A DNA stretch of 39,767 nucleotides. Origin: Candidatus Moduliflexus flocculans (GTDB taxonomy: Bacteria > Moduliflexota > Moduliflexia > Moduliflexales > Moduliflexaceae). The notes beneath the pieces are model-generated. The model was not told the origin of the DNA, ran no database searches, and saw only the letters and a program-made list of their open reading frames with translations. Of the stretch, positions 1-7,794 are shown in pieces (within the stretch, counting starts at the first letter, position 1; each line of letters opens with the position of its first letter). Position numbers and translations under genes: made by a program. The stretch is from contig DF820455.1 of assembly GCA_000739515.1 (NCBI GenBank), positions 157,567 through 197,333 on the forward strand, in the 5' to 3' direction.

Positions 1-1
1 T

Positions 2-88
2 GAAGCATGGGAAGCCTGTCAACATGGACGACGATCCATCGTCCGCCTGCAAGAACTTCTCGCGATTCCCAAATGTTATACCACATAA
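2..88 (+). CDS. C-terminal fragment of an unidentified protein
   Basis: Reading from base 2 gives 28 sense codons and a TAA at 86-88. The peptide ends in LQELLAIPKCYTT and has a normal mix of charged and hydrophobic residues, so it looks like the tail of a gene that starts left of the window. It converges on the minus-strand DinB-like gene. Another frame (7-195) is also open and cannot be excluded. I do not recognise the family. Confidence 0.35.
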   Translation, partial: EAWEACQHGRRSIVRLQELLAIPKCYTT

Positions 89-130
89 AAATACGACGAT
101 TACGTCTGATATCAATAGGCGCATTGCTGT

Positions 131-637
131 TCATACCACGCCTTTTCCGATCCATCCAATTCCAGAGCCTTGTCGCTCGCGCAGACGATCAATAAGCTGT
201 CCGGCATGATGCTGAAGATGGCGGATATTATACATCTGCAATTCAAGCTTATTGAACGGCAGCCAGCAAAAGCCTGACGGCCTCTCAAAATCGAGCGCGT
301 TGATGCGCTCCGCCAGCGTATTTTGCAAGCGTGCACAATATTCTAAAACCTCGTTTTGAGTGTATGGTTCCCCTATTTTGACAGCATGATGCGGCGGCCA
401 GGGTGTTTTATCGCCTAATATCTGATAATTCTCGTGATGATGCGTCCAGGGGATAAAATGTTTTTCATCTGCTGAAAGATATAAATCCGTGTAGAACAGG
501 GCGTGATAGGCAATCCGCCAAAACCTGTTTTTATCGCGCGCGCTGTTCCAGAGTTCGTCATGACAGGCAGAAACGGCATTTTTCAGCATCGCGAAACCGG
601 CGGCATATTGCGACGCAAAAACCTCCTGAATGTTCAT
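131..637 (-). CDS. DinB/YfiT-like four-helix protein
   Basis: The 168-residue product looks like a DinB-superfamily four-helix bundle. These are usually small metal-binding proteins, some of them thiol-dependent transferases, most of unknown role. The C-terminal segment NIRHLQHHAGQL carries the family's typical HxxHH-type histidines, and more histidines lie near the middle (WTHHHE). The frame is open up to 691. I chose the ATG at 637 because GGAGG sits five bases before it, whereas the upstream starts have no good ribosome binding site. It is the last gene of a minus-strand run after the epimerase gene, 46 bases downstream of that gene's stop. The substrate cannot be predicted. Family assignment is fairly sure, function is not. 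Confidence 0.75.
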   Translation of the reverse strand: MNIQEVFASQYAAGFAMLKNAVSACHDELWNSARDKNRFWRIAYHALFYTDLYLSADEKHFIPWTHHHENYQILGDKTPWPPHHAVKIGEPYTQNEVLEYCARLQNTLAERINALDFERPSGFCWLPFNKLELQMYNIRHLQHHAGQLIDRLRERQGSGIGWIGKGVV

Positions 638-683
638 CTGTTCCTCCAACATTGAAGTCATTAGAGTCGGATTGAGGCGATTA

Positions 684-1517
684 TTAAACAAACTTTCTTA
701 TCGCATCCTTCCAAGAATATTTGGGATTCCAATTTAACAGTTTCTTAATATTCCCATTTTGTACTAATGTTTTATATGGGTTTTCTGTATAAGTATAATC
801 TCCTTTCCATTCAATCCCGGTAAATAAGAAATCAACCAATTCTTTGCTTGTTTTCCCAGAAGTTGTAATATCATCCGAAGAAATCGAATAGCAATGAAAG
901 CCACTAAAGTTAGTTTTTGCAGCAAGATAGATTGCTTCTGCCAAATCTCTGACATCAATAAACGCTCCATACTCCCAATACGGTTTCCATTCATAATGAG
1001 GCGTTTTTTTTCTCCGTTCGATTATTTCTCCATACGTATTTTCGCTCCATATTCCTGGAGCGCGCAGGCATAAAATGGGCTTATTACAGATAGAATAGTA
1101 GTATCTGCACATATTTTCATTCGCATATTTCGATACGGAGTATGTTGTTTGCGAATGACACGGATACTCATCATCAATTGGAAGATATTTAGGCTTATCT
1201 TCGCCCTGGAATATTCCTAAAGAATCCATGCTGCTCATAAAGATCAATTTCTTTAAACTCGTTTCCTCGAATATATTCAACACATTCATTGTTCCAATTA
1301 TATTGTTCCTCACAATCTCAACCGCGTTATTATTATCAACAGCGGCAAGATGGATAATAACATCACATCCATTCGATGCGGCTTTTAACTTTTCATAATC
1401 ACAAATATTCTTCCCATCTTGTATGTCAAACCCCAACACTTCAGCGTTGTTTCTCGCAAAAATATCTTCGACATATTTCCCAACAAAGCCTTTATTCCCA
1501 GTTATTAATGTTTTCAC
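684..1517 (-). CDS. NAD-dependent epimerase/dehydratase (extended SDR)
   Basis: A 277-residue extended short-chain dehydrogenase/reductase. The N-terminal Rossmann motif is GNKGFVG (residues 7-13), the active-site pair is YSVSK (YxxxK), and a serine-rich MSSMDS precedes it. Members usually epimerise, dehydrate or reduce nucleotide sugars, but the substrate here is unknown. It starts with GTG, which overlaps the TGA of the upstream SWIM gene by four bases (GTGA), so the two are probably translationally coupled. The gene is clearly AT-richer than its neighbours and uses AT-ending codons, unlike the GC-rich SWIM and HEAT genes. This suggests recent acquisition, perhaps from a surface-polysaccharide cluster. 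Length is slightly short for the family (usually 300-330). Confidence 0.85.
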   Translation of the reverse strand: MKTLITGNKGFVGKYVEDIFARNNAEVLGFDIQDGKNICDYEKLKAASNGCDVIIHLAAVDNNNAVEIVRNNIIGTMNVLNIFEETSLKKLIFMSSMDSLGIFQGEDKPKYLPIDDEYPCHSQTTYSVSKYANENMCRYYYSICNKPILCLRAPGIWSENTYGEIIERRKKTPHYEWKPYWEYGAFIDVRDLAEAIYLAAKTNFSGFHCYSISSDDITTSGKTSKELVDFLFTGIEWKGDYTYTENPYKTLVQNGNIKKLLNWNPKYSWKDAIRKFV

Positions 1518-3208
1518 AGTTTTTCTCTACAATGCGCGGCAGTAAAGCCAGTGTCCAACAAATTTAGATTACATGTCTGTCGTCCATGGCACATCCGCAA
1601 CGCCAAAATATGCTCGCATGGCCCTTTGGTCAGCTTGTTCTGCTGATAGAAATTACAGGTGCACGAAGCGCGGGACAGGCGTTCATCCGCATCAATCGCG
1701 AGATCGGGCGCATACATGCGATCTCCGTCTTTCACCGTGCCGAGCAGCGAGAGTATCCCGTCGCTGAGCGTCGGCGGCGCGAGCGTGACCGCGTTGCGTT
1801 CGAGCAATTTGGCAGCGGCGGCTTCGCGTTCGTTTGCAAAGCGGAATCTGTCCACCGGCAGCGCCTCGCGGCTCAGTTCGCGGATGCGATAGACCTGTTT
1901 GTTCAGGTCAAAAATCGCGCGTCCGGCCTGCGTAAAGGCCGACAATGCGCCCAGCACAGTTTTCCGTTCCAAATTCAGGCGGCGCGACAGCGAATCGGCG
2001 TCTTCCCGCCAGTTCTGCCGTAAGGCGAGATAAATCTGCTGCTGCGTCAGCGAATCCACATCGGCGCGAGGCGCAAGCAGGTCGAAATTCCCCTGCCGCG
2101 ACCAGTCGTTCGCCGTCCAGCCCGATAAGCCGAGCGTGAAGGTCATGTCGCCGAGATCAGCGAGATAAAACGACGGCATGCCCGTCCCAAGCAGCGTCAC
2201 GGTAAAACGCCGCGCAATCGGAATCAAACGCTCCAGCATCATCAACCGCCGCCGCCCCCAGACGCGGACTTCGACGGCGTCGCTGCCGGTATAAATCGAG
2301 CGGCGGCAGACGATTTCATGATTCCAGGGTTCGAACAACACGCGCACCGGCTCGCCCGGCGTCAGGCGGTAGCGCATCGAGCGCGGACTCGCCTTCTCTT
2401 TGCGGCGTTTCAGCACGAATAAGAAATTGTGCATGTCCATCGGATGCAAATCGAAACGAATCGCCGGAAGCCCCATCGCGGAACTGACTTGCAGGAAGCC
2501 GCGCACCCAGCTATCCGGCAGGTCGATCTTGACCTCTTTGTAATCGGCTTCGGCGGCGGTTTTGACCTCGAATCCGGTGGGGTCTATGTTCAGCGAGGTT
2601 TCCTTGTATTCGCGGATTTTCTGAAATTCCTGATACAGTTTCGGCGAATAATCAATGTTCGTCGTGCCGCATTCGAATTCGTTAATCTCCTTGAAGACGT
2701 TGTAATCGCAGCTTAACCGGCCATAGGAGGACTCGTCGCGGCTGAAGCACTCGAAAAAGAGTTCGTCGGGATGCACCGTAATCACGGGGTCGAGGACGAT
2801 CCACGCCTCGATGTCGCGCTTGTAGAGGTATTGGAAATATTCGCGCCGCGCCGTATAAAACGGATTCATGATCCGATCTTTGTCCTTGCGCAGGGCTTCG
2901 AGTTCAGCGTTGACCGCGCTGAGGCGGGCTTTGACATCCGCCGATCCCGCCATCATTTCCGCGAGCCAGCGTTCTTCCTGTTCCGCCGCCCACGCTTTGT
3001 AGTCGGTTTTGTCTTTGGGTTTGAAGCGCAAATCCGACACCACCACGTCATGCAGCGCCGACATCGCTTCGCGGAATGGCAGATGCTTGCCGAGCTTGCC
3101 GATAAAAAAGGTCGGTTCGCGAAACACATCCGGCGCGAACGACATGCCGACTTCCCTCGCCGTGCTGGTGACGGAGGAACTCCCGTTGAATTTATAATTG
3201 AATTGCAT
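1514..3208 (-). CDS. Winged-helix + SWIM zinc-finger protein (retron type XIII WHSWIM-like)
   Basis: A 564-residue protein. Around residues 387-446 it has a predicted winged helix (helices in ADSLSRRLNLERKTVLGAL, then a wing ending VYRIREL). Near the C-terminus it has a SWIM zinc finger: C516-x-C518-x12-C531-x-H533. SWIM domains bind DNA or protein. The N-terminal part (FAPDVFREPTFFIGKLGKH) matches a family I recall beside HEAT/WGR proteins, and winged-helix SWIM proteins are listed as an accessory of type XIII retrons. The WGR-HEAT gene lies 227 bases upstream, behind a terminator-like hairpin. The ATG at 3208 has no Shine-Dalgarno and begins six bases after a 30-bp hairpin, so translation may be controlled. 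The last residues after the SWIM motif look unrelated to the family, next to the low-GC epimerase. Domain calls are strong, the system role is inferred. Confidence 0.85.
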   Translation of the reverse strand: MQFNYKFNGSSSVTSTAREVGMSFAPDVFREPTFFIGKLGKHLPFREAMSALHDVVVSDLRFKPKDKTDYKAWAAEQEERWLAEMMAGSADVKARLSAVNAELEALRKDKDRIMNPFYTARREYFQYLYKRDIEAWIVLDPVITVHPDELFFECFSRDESSYGRLSCDYNVFKEINEFECGTTNIDYSPKLYQEFQKIREYKETSLNIDPTGFEVKTAAEADYKEVKIDLPDSWVRGFLQVSSAMGLPAIRFDLHPMDMHNFLFVLKRRKEKASPRSMRYRLTPGEPVRVLFEPWNHEIVCRRSIYTGSDAVEVRVWGRRRLMMLERLIPIARRFTVTLLGTGMPSFYLADLGDMTFTLGLSGWTANDWSRQGNFDLLAPRADVDSLTQQQIYLALRQNWREDADSLSRRLNLERKTVLGALSAFTQAGRAIFDLNKQVYRIRELSREALPVDRFRFANEREAAAAKLLERNAVTLAPPTLSDGILSLLGTVKDGDRMYAPDLAIDADERLSRASCTCNFYQQNKLTKGPCEHILALRMCHGRQTCNLNLLDTGFTAAHCREKL

Positions 3209-3214
3209 ACGTTA

Positions 3215-3284
3215 AACGACAACGAATAGAAGAAAAGAACGAATAGGTTTCTTCATTCGTTCCTTTCTTCTATTCGTTGTCGTT
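3215..3284. repeat. 30-bp inverted repeat in the SWIM gene leader
   Basis: Arms 3215-3244 and 3255-3284 match 29 of 30 with a 10-base loop. The right half (3254-3284) matches 26 of 31 positions of 26701-26731, in front of the STAND ATPase gene, so both belong to one dispersed palindrome family. On the minus strand the hairpin ends six bases before the SWIM start codon. Confidence 0.85.
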
Positions 3285-3374
3285 CAATTATTTCGCATGT
3301 TCTACCAATTCGCCGATCTGCTGTTTCAACACTCTCAACAGCCGAAATTTCGGCCTGTGTTCATTCAGCTTCAT

Positions 3375-3415
3375 AAAAAGGAGTCAGATGCTTCCAAAGT
3401 GTCTGGCTCCTTTTC
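3375..3415 (-). terminator. Hairpin with T-run after the WGR-HEAT gene
   Basis: On the minus strand, arms near 3397-3414 and 3376-3393 pair over about 15 of 18 positions around a short loop and are followed by five T (3379-3375). It lies 21 bases after the HEAT gene stop and fits a Rho-independent terminator. The sequence is also a diverged member of the GTGTCTGACA palindrome family seen at 18583, 21370 and 27955. Confidence 0.6.
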
Positions 3416-3435
3416 TCTTAAACTCCTGCCTTTGC

Positions 3436-6400
3436 TTAAATCGGCGGCTCGACGGCTTTCAGCGGCGTGTCGATCTGCGGGAATCTGTTCCGAATCGCTC
3501 GCAGCGCCTCGATGCAGGCGGCTTTGTCGCGGATGGCGCAGGTGGCGGATTGGCGCGTCAAGATGCGGGCGGCAACTCGCGCAGCCGCTTCGTCTTTCTC
3601 GGCTTCGGCGCGTAAAAAGCTGAAAATGCGCGTTTTCGCGACGCGGCCTTTGTTCACCTGCGAGAGCATCGTCACGAAATACGGCTCCAATTTTTCGATG
3701 CGGTCAGCGTGATTGGCAGCGAACTGCTCCAAATAATGCGTCGCGAAGAGTTGCAAATCCGCCGACGGATGCTGGCTCAGTTTCAACAGATAATCCGTGC
3801 CGTCTGCTTCCCTGAAAAAGCGCGTGATCATCTCGCGCCCGAACGCTCGCACATCGTCGCGCACGCTGTCGCACAGGCTGACGAGGAGTTCCGGCGTCCA
3901 ATCGTTTTCGGTAAATGTGGCGCGGAAATAGTCGAACGCAAAGCGGCGCGAGTCTTCCCAATCCGAATCCACGATGCCGAGCGCGACGGCGGCGTCCTGT
4001 TTGATTTGCGCTGGATAACGGCGATAAAAATTCCACGCTGCCTCCCGCACATCCCGCAGTTCGTTTTTCGCGAGTTCGATGATCTGCCGCGCCGAAAATG
4101 CGCCGATCTCCACCACATTTTTCAGCAGATACGCGCCGAGCAGCGTGGCGTGAAGATGCGGCGATTTCAACAGCTTGACGGCTTTGTCCGCGTCGAACAG
4201 CGCGAGATGCGGGCGAAGCTCTTCAGTCAAGAGCGCGTACACGTCCTGATGAATCCCTCCCGCCGCTTCCTTGAACAGCATGGCGGAAAAAAGCAACTGC
4301 GCCAATGCGTCGCCGAACGCTTTCTGGCTGTTCGCCAGTCGTCCGATCAGCGGCTTCGCGGCCTGCCGGATTTCCGGGAACTCGGAAATGCAGAAATTCA
4401 TCAGCAGCGATTGCTTTTCCAATAATTGATAATCCGGCAGCTTGCCGAGGAGTTGCACGCCAATCGAACGCGCTTGCGGCAACGGCGATTGCAGCAGTGC
4501 GGCAAAGAATTTGTCCGGCATCATGCGGGCGTCGCGGGTATGTTTCAGCAAAATTTTTCCGGCGAGCGCGTGCAGTTCGGCGGAGGAATGCGCCAACAGA
4601 TCGCCGATGACCTCGAAGCCGAGCCGGTACATGCTGCGGGGAAACGCCAACAGCAAAATGTCGCCGATTTCCTGAACGGCCTCGTTCGCGAGTTCGTCCG
4701 ATTTGGCGGCAACCAGCATGGCGAGCGCCCGGCTGACAATCGCCTGTTCTTGCAGTTCGAAGACATGCTGCGCCGGCAGGAAAGCCCGCGCCCACTCGCG
4801 CCCGTCGGCATAAGACGAACATATCAGGTCGCAGACGAACGCGGCGTCTTGCATGAAGGTCGCCGCCGATTTCTCGATCCAACGCCGCGCCATCTCTCTC
4901 GCCGGTTGATACGGACAATTCAGCAAGGCGTGAACCAACGCGAAATCCGGTTTGCCGGGCGTGTAACGCTGCGCCGCGATGTCGAGCGCCAGCGCGTTCG
5001 TCGCCGGATACGGCAGCGCTAAAAGGGCAATCAGATGCGAGATGTCAAGCAATTTCGCGTGGTCGGGATTGGCGCGGAACGCTTTCGCCGCGAACTCCTG
5101 CACCCGTCCGCAACGGCTCTTCAGCAGCAATTCGACAAGCGTCTGCGGCGTTTTGTCCCACAGCGCCGGAAACGCCTCTTCACGGGCGTCCGGCGCGGGC
5201 TGGCCGGGCTGATACGGCGCGACGCAATGCCATGCTCCGGCGTTCGGTTCGTGGCGATAGCGCCGGCTGTTGGCGTATAACACGAAATTGAACGCGAGAT
5301 TCGTCGCATACGAATCGTAATGCGTCGAGATGTCAATGCGGCGATACGGGCGATATTCGTAGCGATAGCGCGGGATAAAGTACGGCTTTGTCATATCAGT
5401 CCCGTCGTCGTACATCAGCAGCAGACGGGCGGCAAGTTTGGCATACGCCGGGCTGTCGGCTTCTCCGGCGCGGCGTAGCGTCCGCGCCATCCGTTCGCGC
5501 AAATAGTCGCGGGTTTTGCTGGAAAAGGCGAGGCGCGGCAGTGTTTGCTGATACTCTTCTTTGACCTTCACGTAGCCGACGCCGCGAATATGCGCGCTGC
5601 CATGCCGCCGAAAACCATAGCCGGACGGGCTGCGATAGCCGTGCGCCGTTTTTTCGATGCGATAGGCCAACAGGCCGAACATTTCCGCGTCGTCGTAGAG
5701 TTCCGCCGCCTTGAGAATCTGGCGGATCGGCTGGAAATAACCGGGCGCGAACGAGAGTTCGCTCAGCAGCGTCAGGAGCGGCTCGCGAATCGCGCCATAT
5801 TTCTGCGACAGGAGATAGAGCGTTGTCAGATACGTATTTGACGCGGTTTTCAGCGTGAACAGATAGTAACGCAGGCGCTCTGACAGCGCGGTGGAGTCGG
5901 CCTGCTCAACAGCGGCACGGATGTCGTCCGGGAGCGTCGCTAAAAGCGCATTGTAAAAGGTCGCGTCGTCGGAATAGTTCAGCAGCCGCGCCAAGCCTGC
6001 CGCCGCAATCCGCCGTACTTTATCGGGCGTCGCATCCTGAGAATAGATGTGTCCTAACACGCGGATCGCGTCGGTCGCGTTCGACTCGTCGGCGCAGCGA
6101 CTGAGCGCCCACGCGGCGCAATACTGCTGCATGGCGTCCCCCTGATTCGCAAGGCGCAGCAGATACGGCGCGGCCTCCGTCAATTTCAATTCCCCCGCCC
6201 GCCAGATGACGCGGGAAAGTTTCCATTTCGTCCGCGCAGTCTGTCCGTCTTCGAGCGCGTCGCGCAGGCGCGTCAGGATCGCGGCGCTGCGGGCGGTTTC
6301 GGCCTGCGAACGCGACAATTTCACTGCGTCTGTCCCGGCGTAAGGGATCTGAGAATATCCGGCGGCGAGCTTGCTGTTGACGAGTTCATCGAACGTCCGT

Positions 6401-6582
6401 TCCGCGATGGCGCGAGCCACCGGAACGACGGTAGTCGTGCCTTCCTGTATTTTGCCGCTGCGAGACGTGACGCGGAAATTGACGACGCAGGCATTGCCGC
6501 CGACATCGCATAATTCGATGAAAAACGTCTGTTGTGAGTCACCTTGTCCTGAATATAGGGTGATTTGCCGAATGAGTTTCAT
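3436..6582 (-). CDS. WGR-domain + HEAT/ARM-repeat protein (retron type XIII ARM-like / MolR-like)
   Basis: A 1048-residue protein. The first ~80 residues form a WGR-like domain (IELCDVGGNACVVNFRVTSRSGKIQEG, then a TTVVPVARAIAERTF region), a fold thought to bind nucleic acid. The rest is a long alpha-solenoid of HEAT/ARM repeats (for example APYLLRLANQGDAMQQYCAAWALSR, and repeated DVREAAW/DVRAFGRE units). The frame opens at 6645, but a promoter lies over that region, so I start at MKLIRQ (6582). WGR-HEAT proteins occur beside SWIM proteins (compare molR/yehI and yehQ of E. coli) and, from memory, in type XIII retrons. The next gene downstream is the SWIM protein. I see no nuclease or ATPase motif, so it is probably a scaffold or sensor. 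Domain calls are good, the role is inferred. Confidence 0.85.
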   Translation of the reverse strand: MKLIRQITLYSGQGDSQQTFFIELCDVGGNACVVNFRVTSRSGKIQEGTTTVVPVARAIAERTFDELVNSKLAAGYSQIPYAGTDAVKLSRSQAETARSAAILTRLRDALEDGQTARTKWKLSRVIWRAGELKLTEAAPYLLRLANQGDAMQQYCAAWALSRCADESNATDAIRVLGHIYSQDATPDKVRRIAAAGLARLLNYSDDATFYNALLATLPDDIRAAVEQADSTALSERLRYYLFTLKTASNTYLTTLYLLSQKYGAIREPLLTLLSELSFAPGYFQPIRQILKAAELYDDAEMFGLLAYRIEKTAHGYRSPSGYGFRRHGSAHIRGVGYVKVKEEYQQTLPRLAFSSKTRDYLRERMARTLRRAGEADSPAYAKLAARLLLMYDDGTDMTKPYFIPRYRYEYRPYRRIDISTHYDSYATNLAFNFVLYANSRRYRHEPNAGAWHCVAPYQPGQPAPDAREEAFPALWDKTPQTLVELLLKSRCGRVQEFAAKAFRANPDHAKLLDISHLIALLALPYPATNALALDIAAQRYTPGKPDFALVHALLNCPYQPAREMARRWIEKSAATFMQDAAFVCDLICSSYADGREWARAFLPAQHVFELQEQAIVSRALAMLVAAKSDELANEAVQEIGDILLLAFPRSMYRLGFEVIGDLLAHSSAELHALAGKILLKHTRDARMMPDKFFAALLQSPLPQARSIGVQLLGKLPDYQLLEKQSLLMNFCISEFPEIRQAAKPLIGRLANSQKAFGDALAQLLFSAMLFKEAAGGIHQDVYALLTEELRPHLALFDADKAVKLLKSPHLHATLLGAYLLKNVVEIGAFSARQIIELAKNELRDVREAAWNFYRRYPAQIKQDAAVALGIVDSDWEDSRRFAFDYFRATFTENDWTPELLVSLCDSVRDDVRAFGREMITRFFREADGTDYLLKLSQHPSADLQLFATHYLEQFAANHADRIEKLEPYFVTMLSQVNKGRVAKTRIFSFLRAEAEKDEAAARVAARILTRQSATCAIRDKAACIEALRAIRNRFPQIDTPLKAVEPPI

Positions 6583-6630
6583 AGAAGCGTATCCGTGTTG
6601 TGAGGTTGGTGATGTTGTCAGAGTGGCAAA

Positions 6631-6659
6631 AATATTGGCATCCACAGAGATTCTGTCAA
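6631..6659 (-). promoter_or_regulatory. Sigma70-type promoter for the WGR-HEAT gene
   Basis: On the minus strand, a perfect TTGACA (6659-6654), a 17-base spacer and AATATT (6636-6631, four of six) lie about 50 bases before the ATG at 6582. This supports the shorter start. Confidence 0.55.
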
Positions 6660-6733
6660 GAAAAAAGTAAGAATGTCTGATGATTTACGCCTTTTATTTA
6701 AATTTAATAGCGCGATTATCTTGGATTCTGATC

Positions 6734-6833
6734 TAGTACACCTCAATGAATTGCCACGCTTCGATACGCTCAACGCGCGGCCTTCCCTGAGAGTGTCGAA
6801 GGAAACATCACAACAACCCGTCGAGGATTGCTA
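6734..6833 (+). repeat. Palindromic repeat, copy 1 (left of HU)
   Basis: About 100 bp, starting TAGTACACCTCAATGAAT, with an inner CCTTCCCTGAG..GTCGAAGGAAA segment and ending GAGGATTGCTA. It is a diverged copy, in the same orientation, of 7480-7570. The inner part resembles the widespread CCCTGAGNNTGTCGAAGGG-type intergenic palindrome. The stretch 6646-7021 holds only this, the WGR-HEAT promoter (6631-6659) at its left edge and the HU promoter. Confidence 0.7.
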
Positions 6834-6933
6834 TATCTCTCACCAAATGACAGCGGTTTTGTCAATACGAATTTGCCTCTGGAGTTCCTTAAAATGAGTT
6901 TCTCTGAAAAATAGTTGTTACCTCTTATTTTTA

Positions 6934-6962
6934 TTGACATTATCGCGGTGATGCAATATGAT
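6934..6962 (+). promoter_or_regulatory. Strong promoter of the HU gene
   Basis: TTGACA (6934-6939), exactly 17 bases, then TATGAT (6957-6962). The expected transcript starts near 6969, about 50 bases before the ATG. Confidence 0.8.
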
Positions 6963-7021
6963 TTGGGCAGTGCGTATAACAACGATATTACAGAAGTCTT
7001 TGCCTATCAGAGGAGCGATTC

Positions 7022-7342
7022 ATGACACGGTTGGACATTGCGAAGATTGTGGCGAGCGAAACGAATTTGACGCAACAGAAAGCGAATGAAGCGGTAATCG
7101 CGGTGTTTGACGCCTTGCGCGACGCGCTACAACAAGGGGAGCGCATCGAATGTCGAGGGTTTGGCATTTTTATGGTGCGGGAGCGAAATCCGCGCACCGG
7201 GCGGAATCCGCGCACCGGCGAAGAGGCGCCAATTTCCAAAGGTCGCACAATCAAATTTAAACCGGGCAAAGAATTCAAAGACCGCGTCAGCGAGAGCGCG
7301 CCATCTGACACAGCGCCTACCGATGACGAGAGCGAAGAATAA
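7022..7342 (+). CDS. HU/IHF-family DNA-bending protein with acidic tail
   Basis: A 106-residue member of the HU/IHF family, which bends DNA and organises the nucleoid. Visible family features are the N-terminal helical part (TRLDIAKIVASETNLTQQKANEAV), the central GFGIFMVRERNPRTGRNP arm with the proline that intercalates in the minor groove, and ISKGRTIKFKPGKEFKDRV at the C-terminal end of the fold. About 15 extra residues rich in Asp, Glu, Ser and Thr extend beyond the usual 90; acidic tails of this kind are uncommon and could weaken or regulate DNA binding. GAGGAG lies seven bases before the ATG, and a near-consensus promoter precedes it. It is monocistronic. Two copies of one palindromic repeat flank it. 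HU versus IHF subunit cannot be settled here. Confidence 0.93.
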   Translation: MTRLDIAKIVASETNLTQQKANEAVIAVFDALRDALQQGERIECRGFGIFMVRERNPRTGRNPRTGEEAPISKGRTIKFKPGKEFKDRVSESAPSDTAPTDDESEE

Positions 7343-7479
7343 AATTCTCAGAGGAATGTCCCCGCCAAAGCCTCCTATTATAAACGGGGTCATCAAATTC
7401 AGCAAGTGGTTGCTTGCGGCCATTCCAGTTTCATAAAATCTGGCAACAAACCATCCATTATGAAAATCTGATCATGCGA

Positions 7480-7570
7480 TAGCACACCTCAATGAATTGT
7501 CACGTTACGACATGCGGCATTCCCTGAGCGTGCCGAAGGGAACGCCGCCACCATTCATTGAGAATTGCTA
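7480..7570 (+). repeat. Palindromic repeat, copy 2 (right of HU)
   Basis: Terminal inverted repeats 7480-7497 and 7553-7570 match at 15 of 18 positions (TAGCAcacCTCAATGAAT). An inner TTCCCT/AGGGAA stem lies at 7520-7542. It is a copy of 6734-6833. The gene-free stretch 7343-7794 holds this element plus the AT-rich operator/promoter region of the LacI gene. Confidence 0.75.
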
Positions 7571-7638
7571 TACACAGACCATCTTTCAGTTACTGAGCAG
7601 GCCATCGTATCGTTATGCATTCTGATCTTTCTTTAATT

Positions 7639-7676
7639 TACAGTTACTGTACATTGCAATAATTTTACTGTAAAAT
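7639..7676 (+). promoter_or_regulatory. Candidate autoregulatory operators upstream of lacI-type gene
   Basis: Two perfect odd palindromes lie here: TACAGTTACTGTA (7639-7651) and ATTTTACTGTAAAAT (7662-7676). The second shares the core TTTACNGTAAA with the palindrome at 8924-8940 in front of the ABC importer. A TTGACA follows at 7690-7695, with a poor -10 (TGGATT). Assignment to the LacI-type protein is inferred from position and motif sharing. Confidence 0.6.
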
Positions 7677-7794
7677 AATTAAACATTTCTTGACAAATTC
7701 CACGAAATGGCATGGATTGTAGTCATATTGCGTAAACATGTCGGGGAATGGTTACGTGAACAGCGTTTGTCTCCCCCATTAAACGCCTAATTCT

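Noticed and set aside
168..336. Alternative frames around the DinB-like gene
   Set aside because: They overlap the DinB-like gene, which has motifs and a GGAGG ribosome site.
1573..2139. Open frames on the plus strand opposite the SWIM gene, and similar long ones opposite the HEAT gene (3709-5022)
   Set aside because: They are shadows of GC-rich minus-strand genes: Arg-rich, low-complexity products with no domains and no ribosome sites.
7343..7794. CRISPR array or leader in the gene-free AT-rich stretch
   Set aside because: There are no regularly spaced direct repeats here or anywhere in the window.
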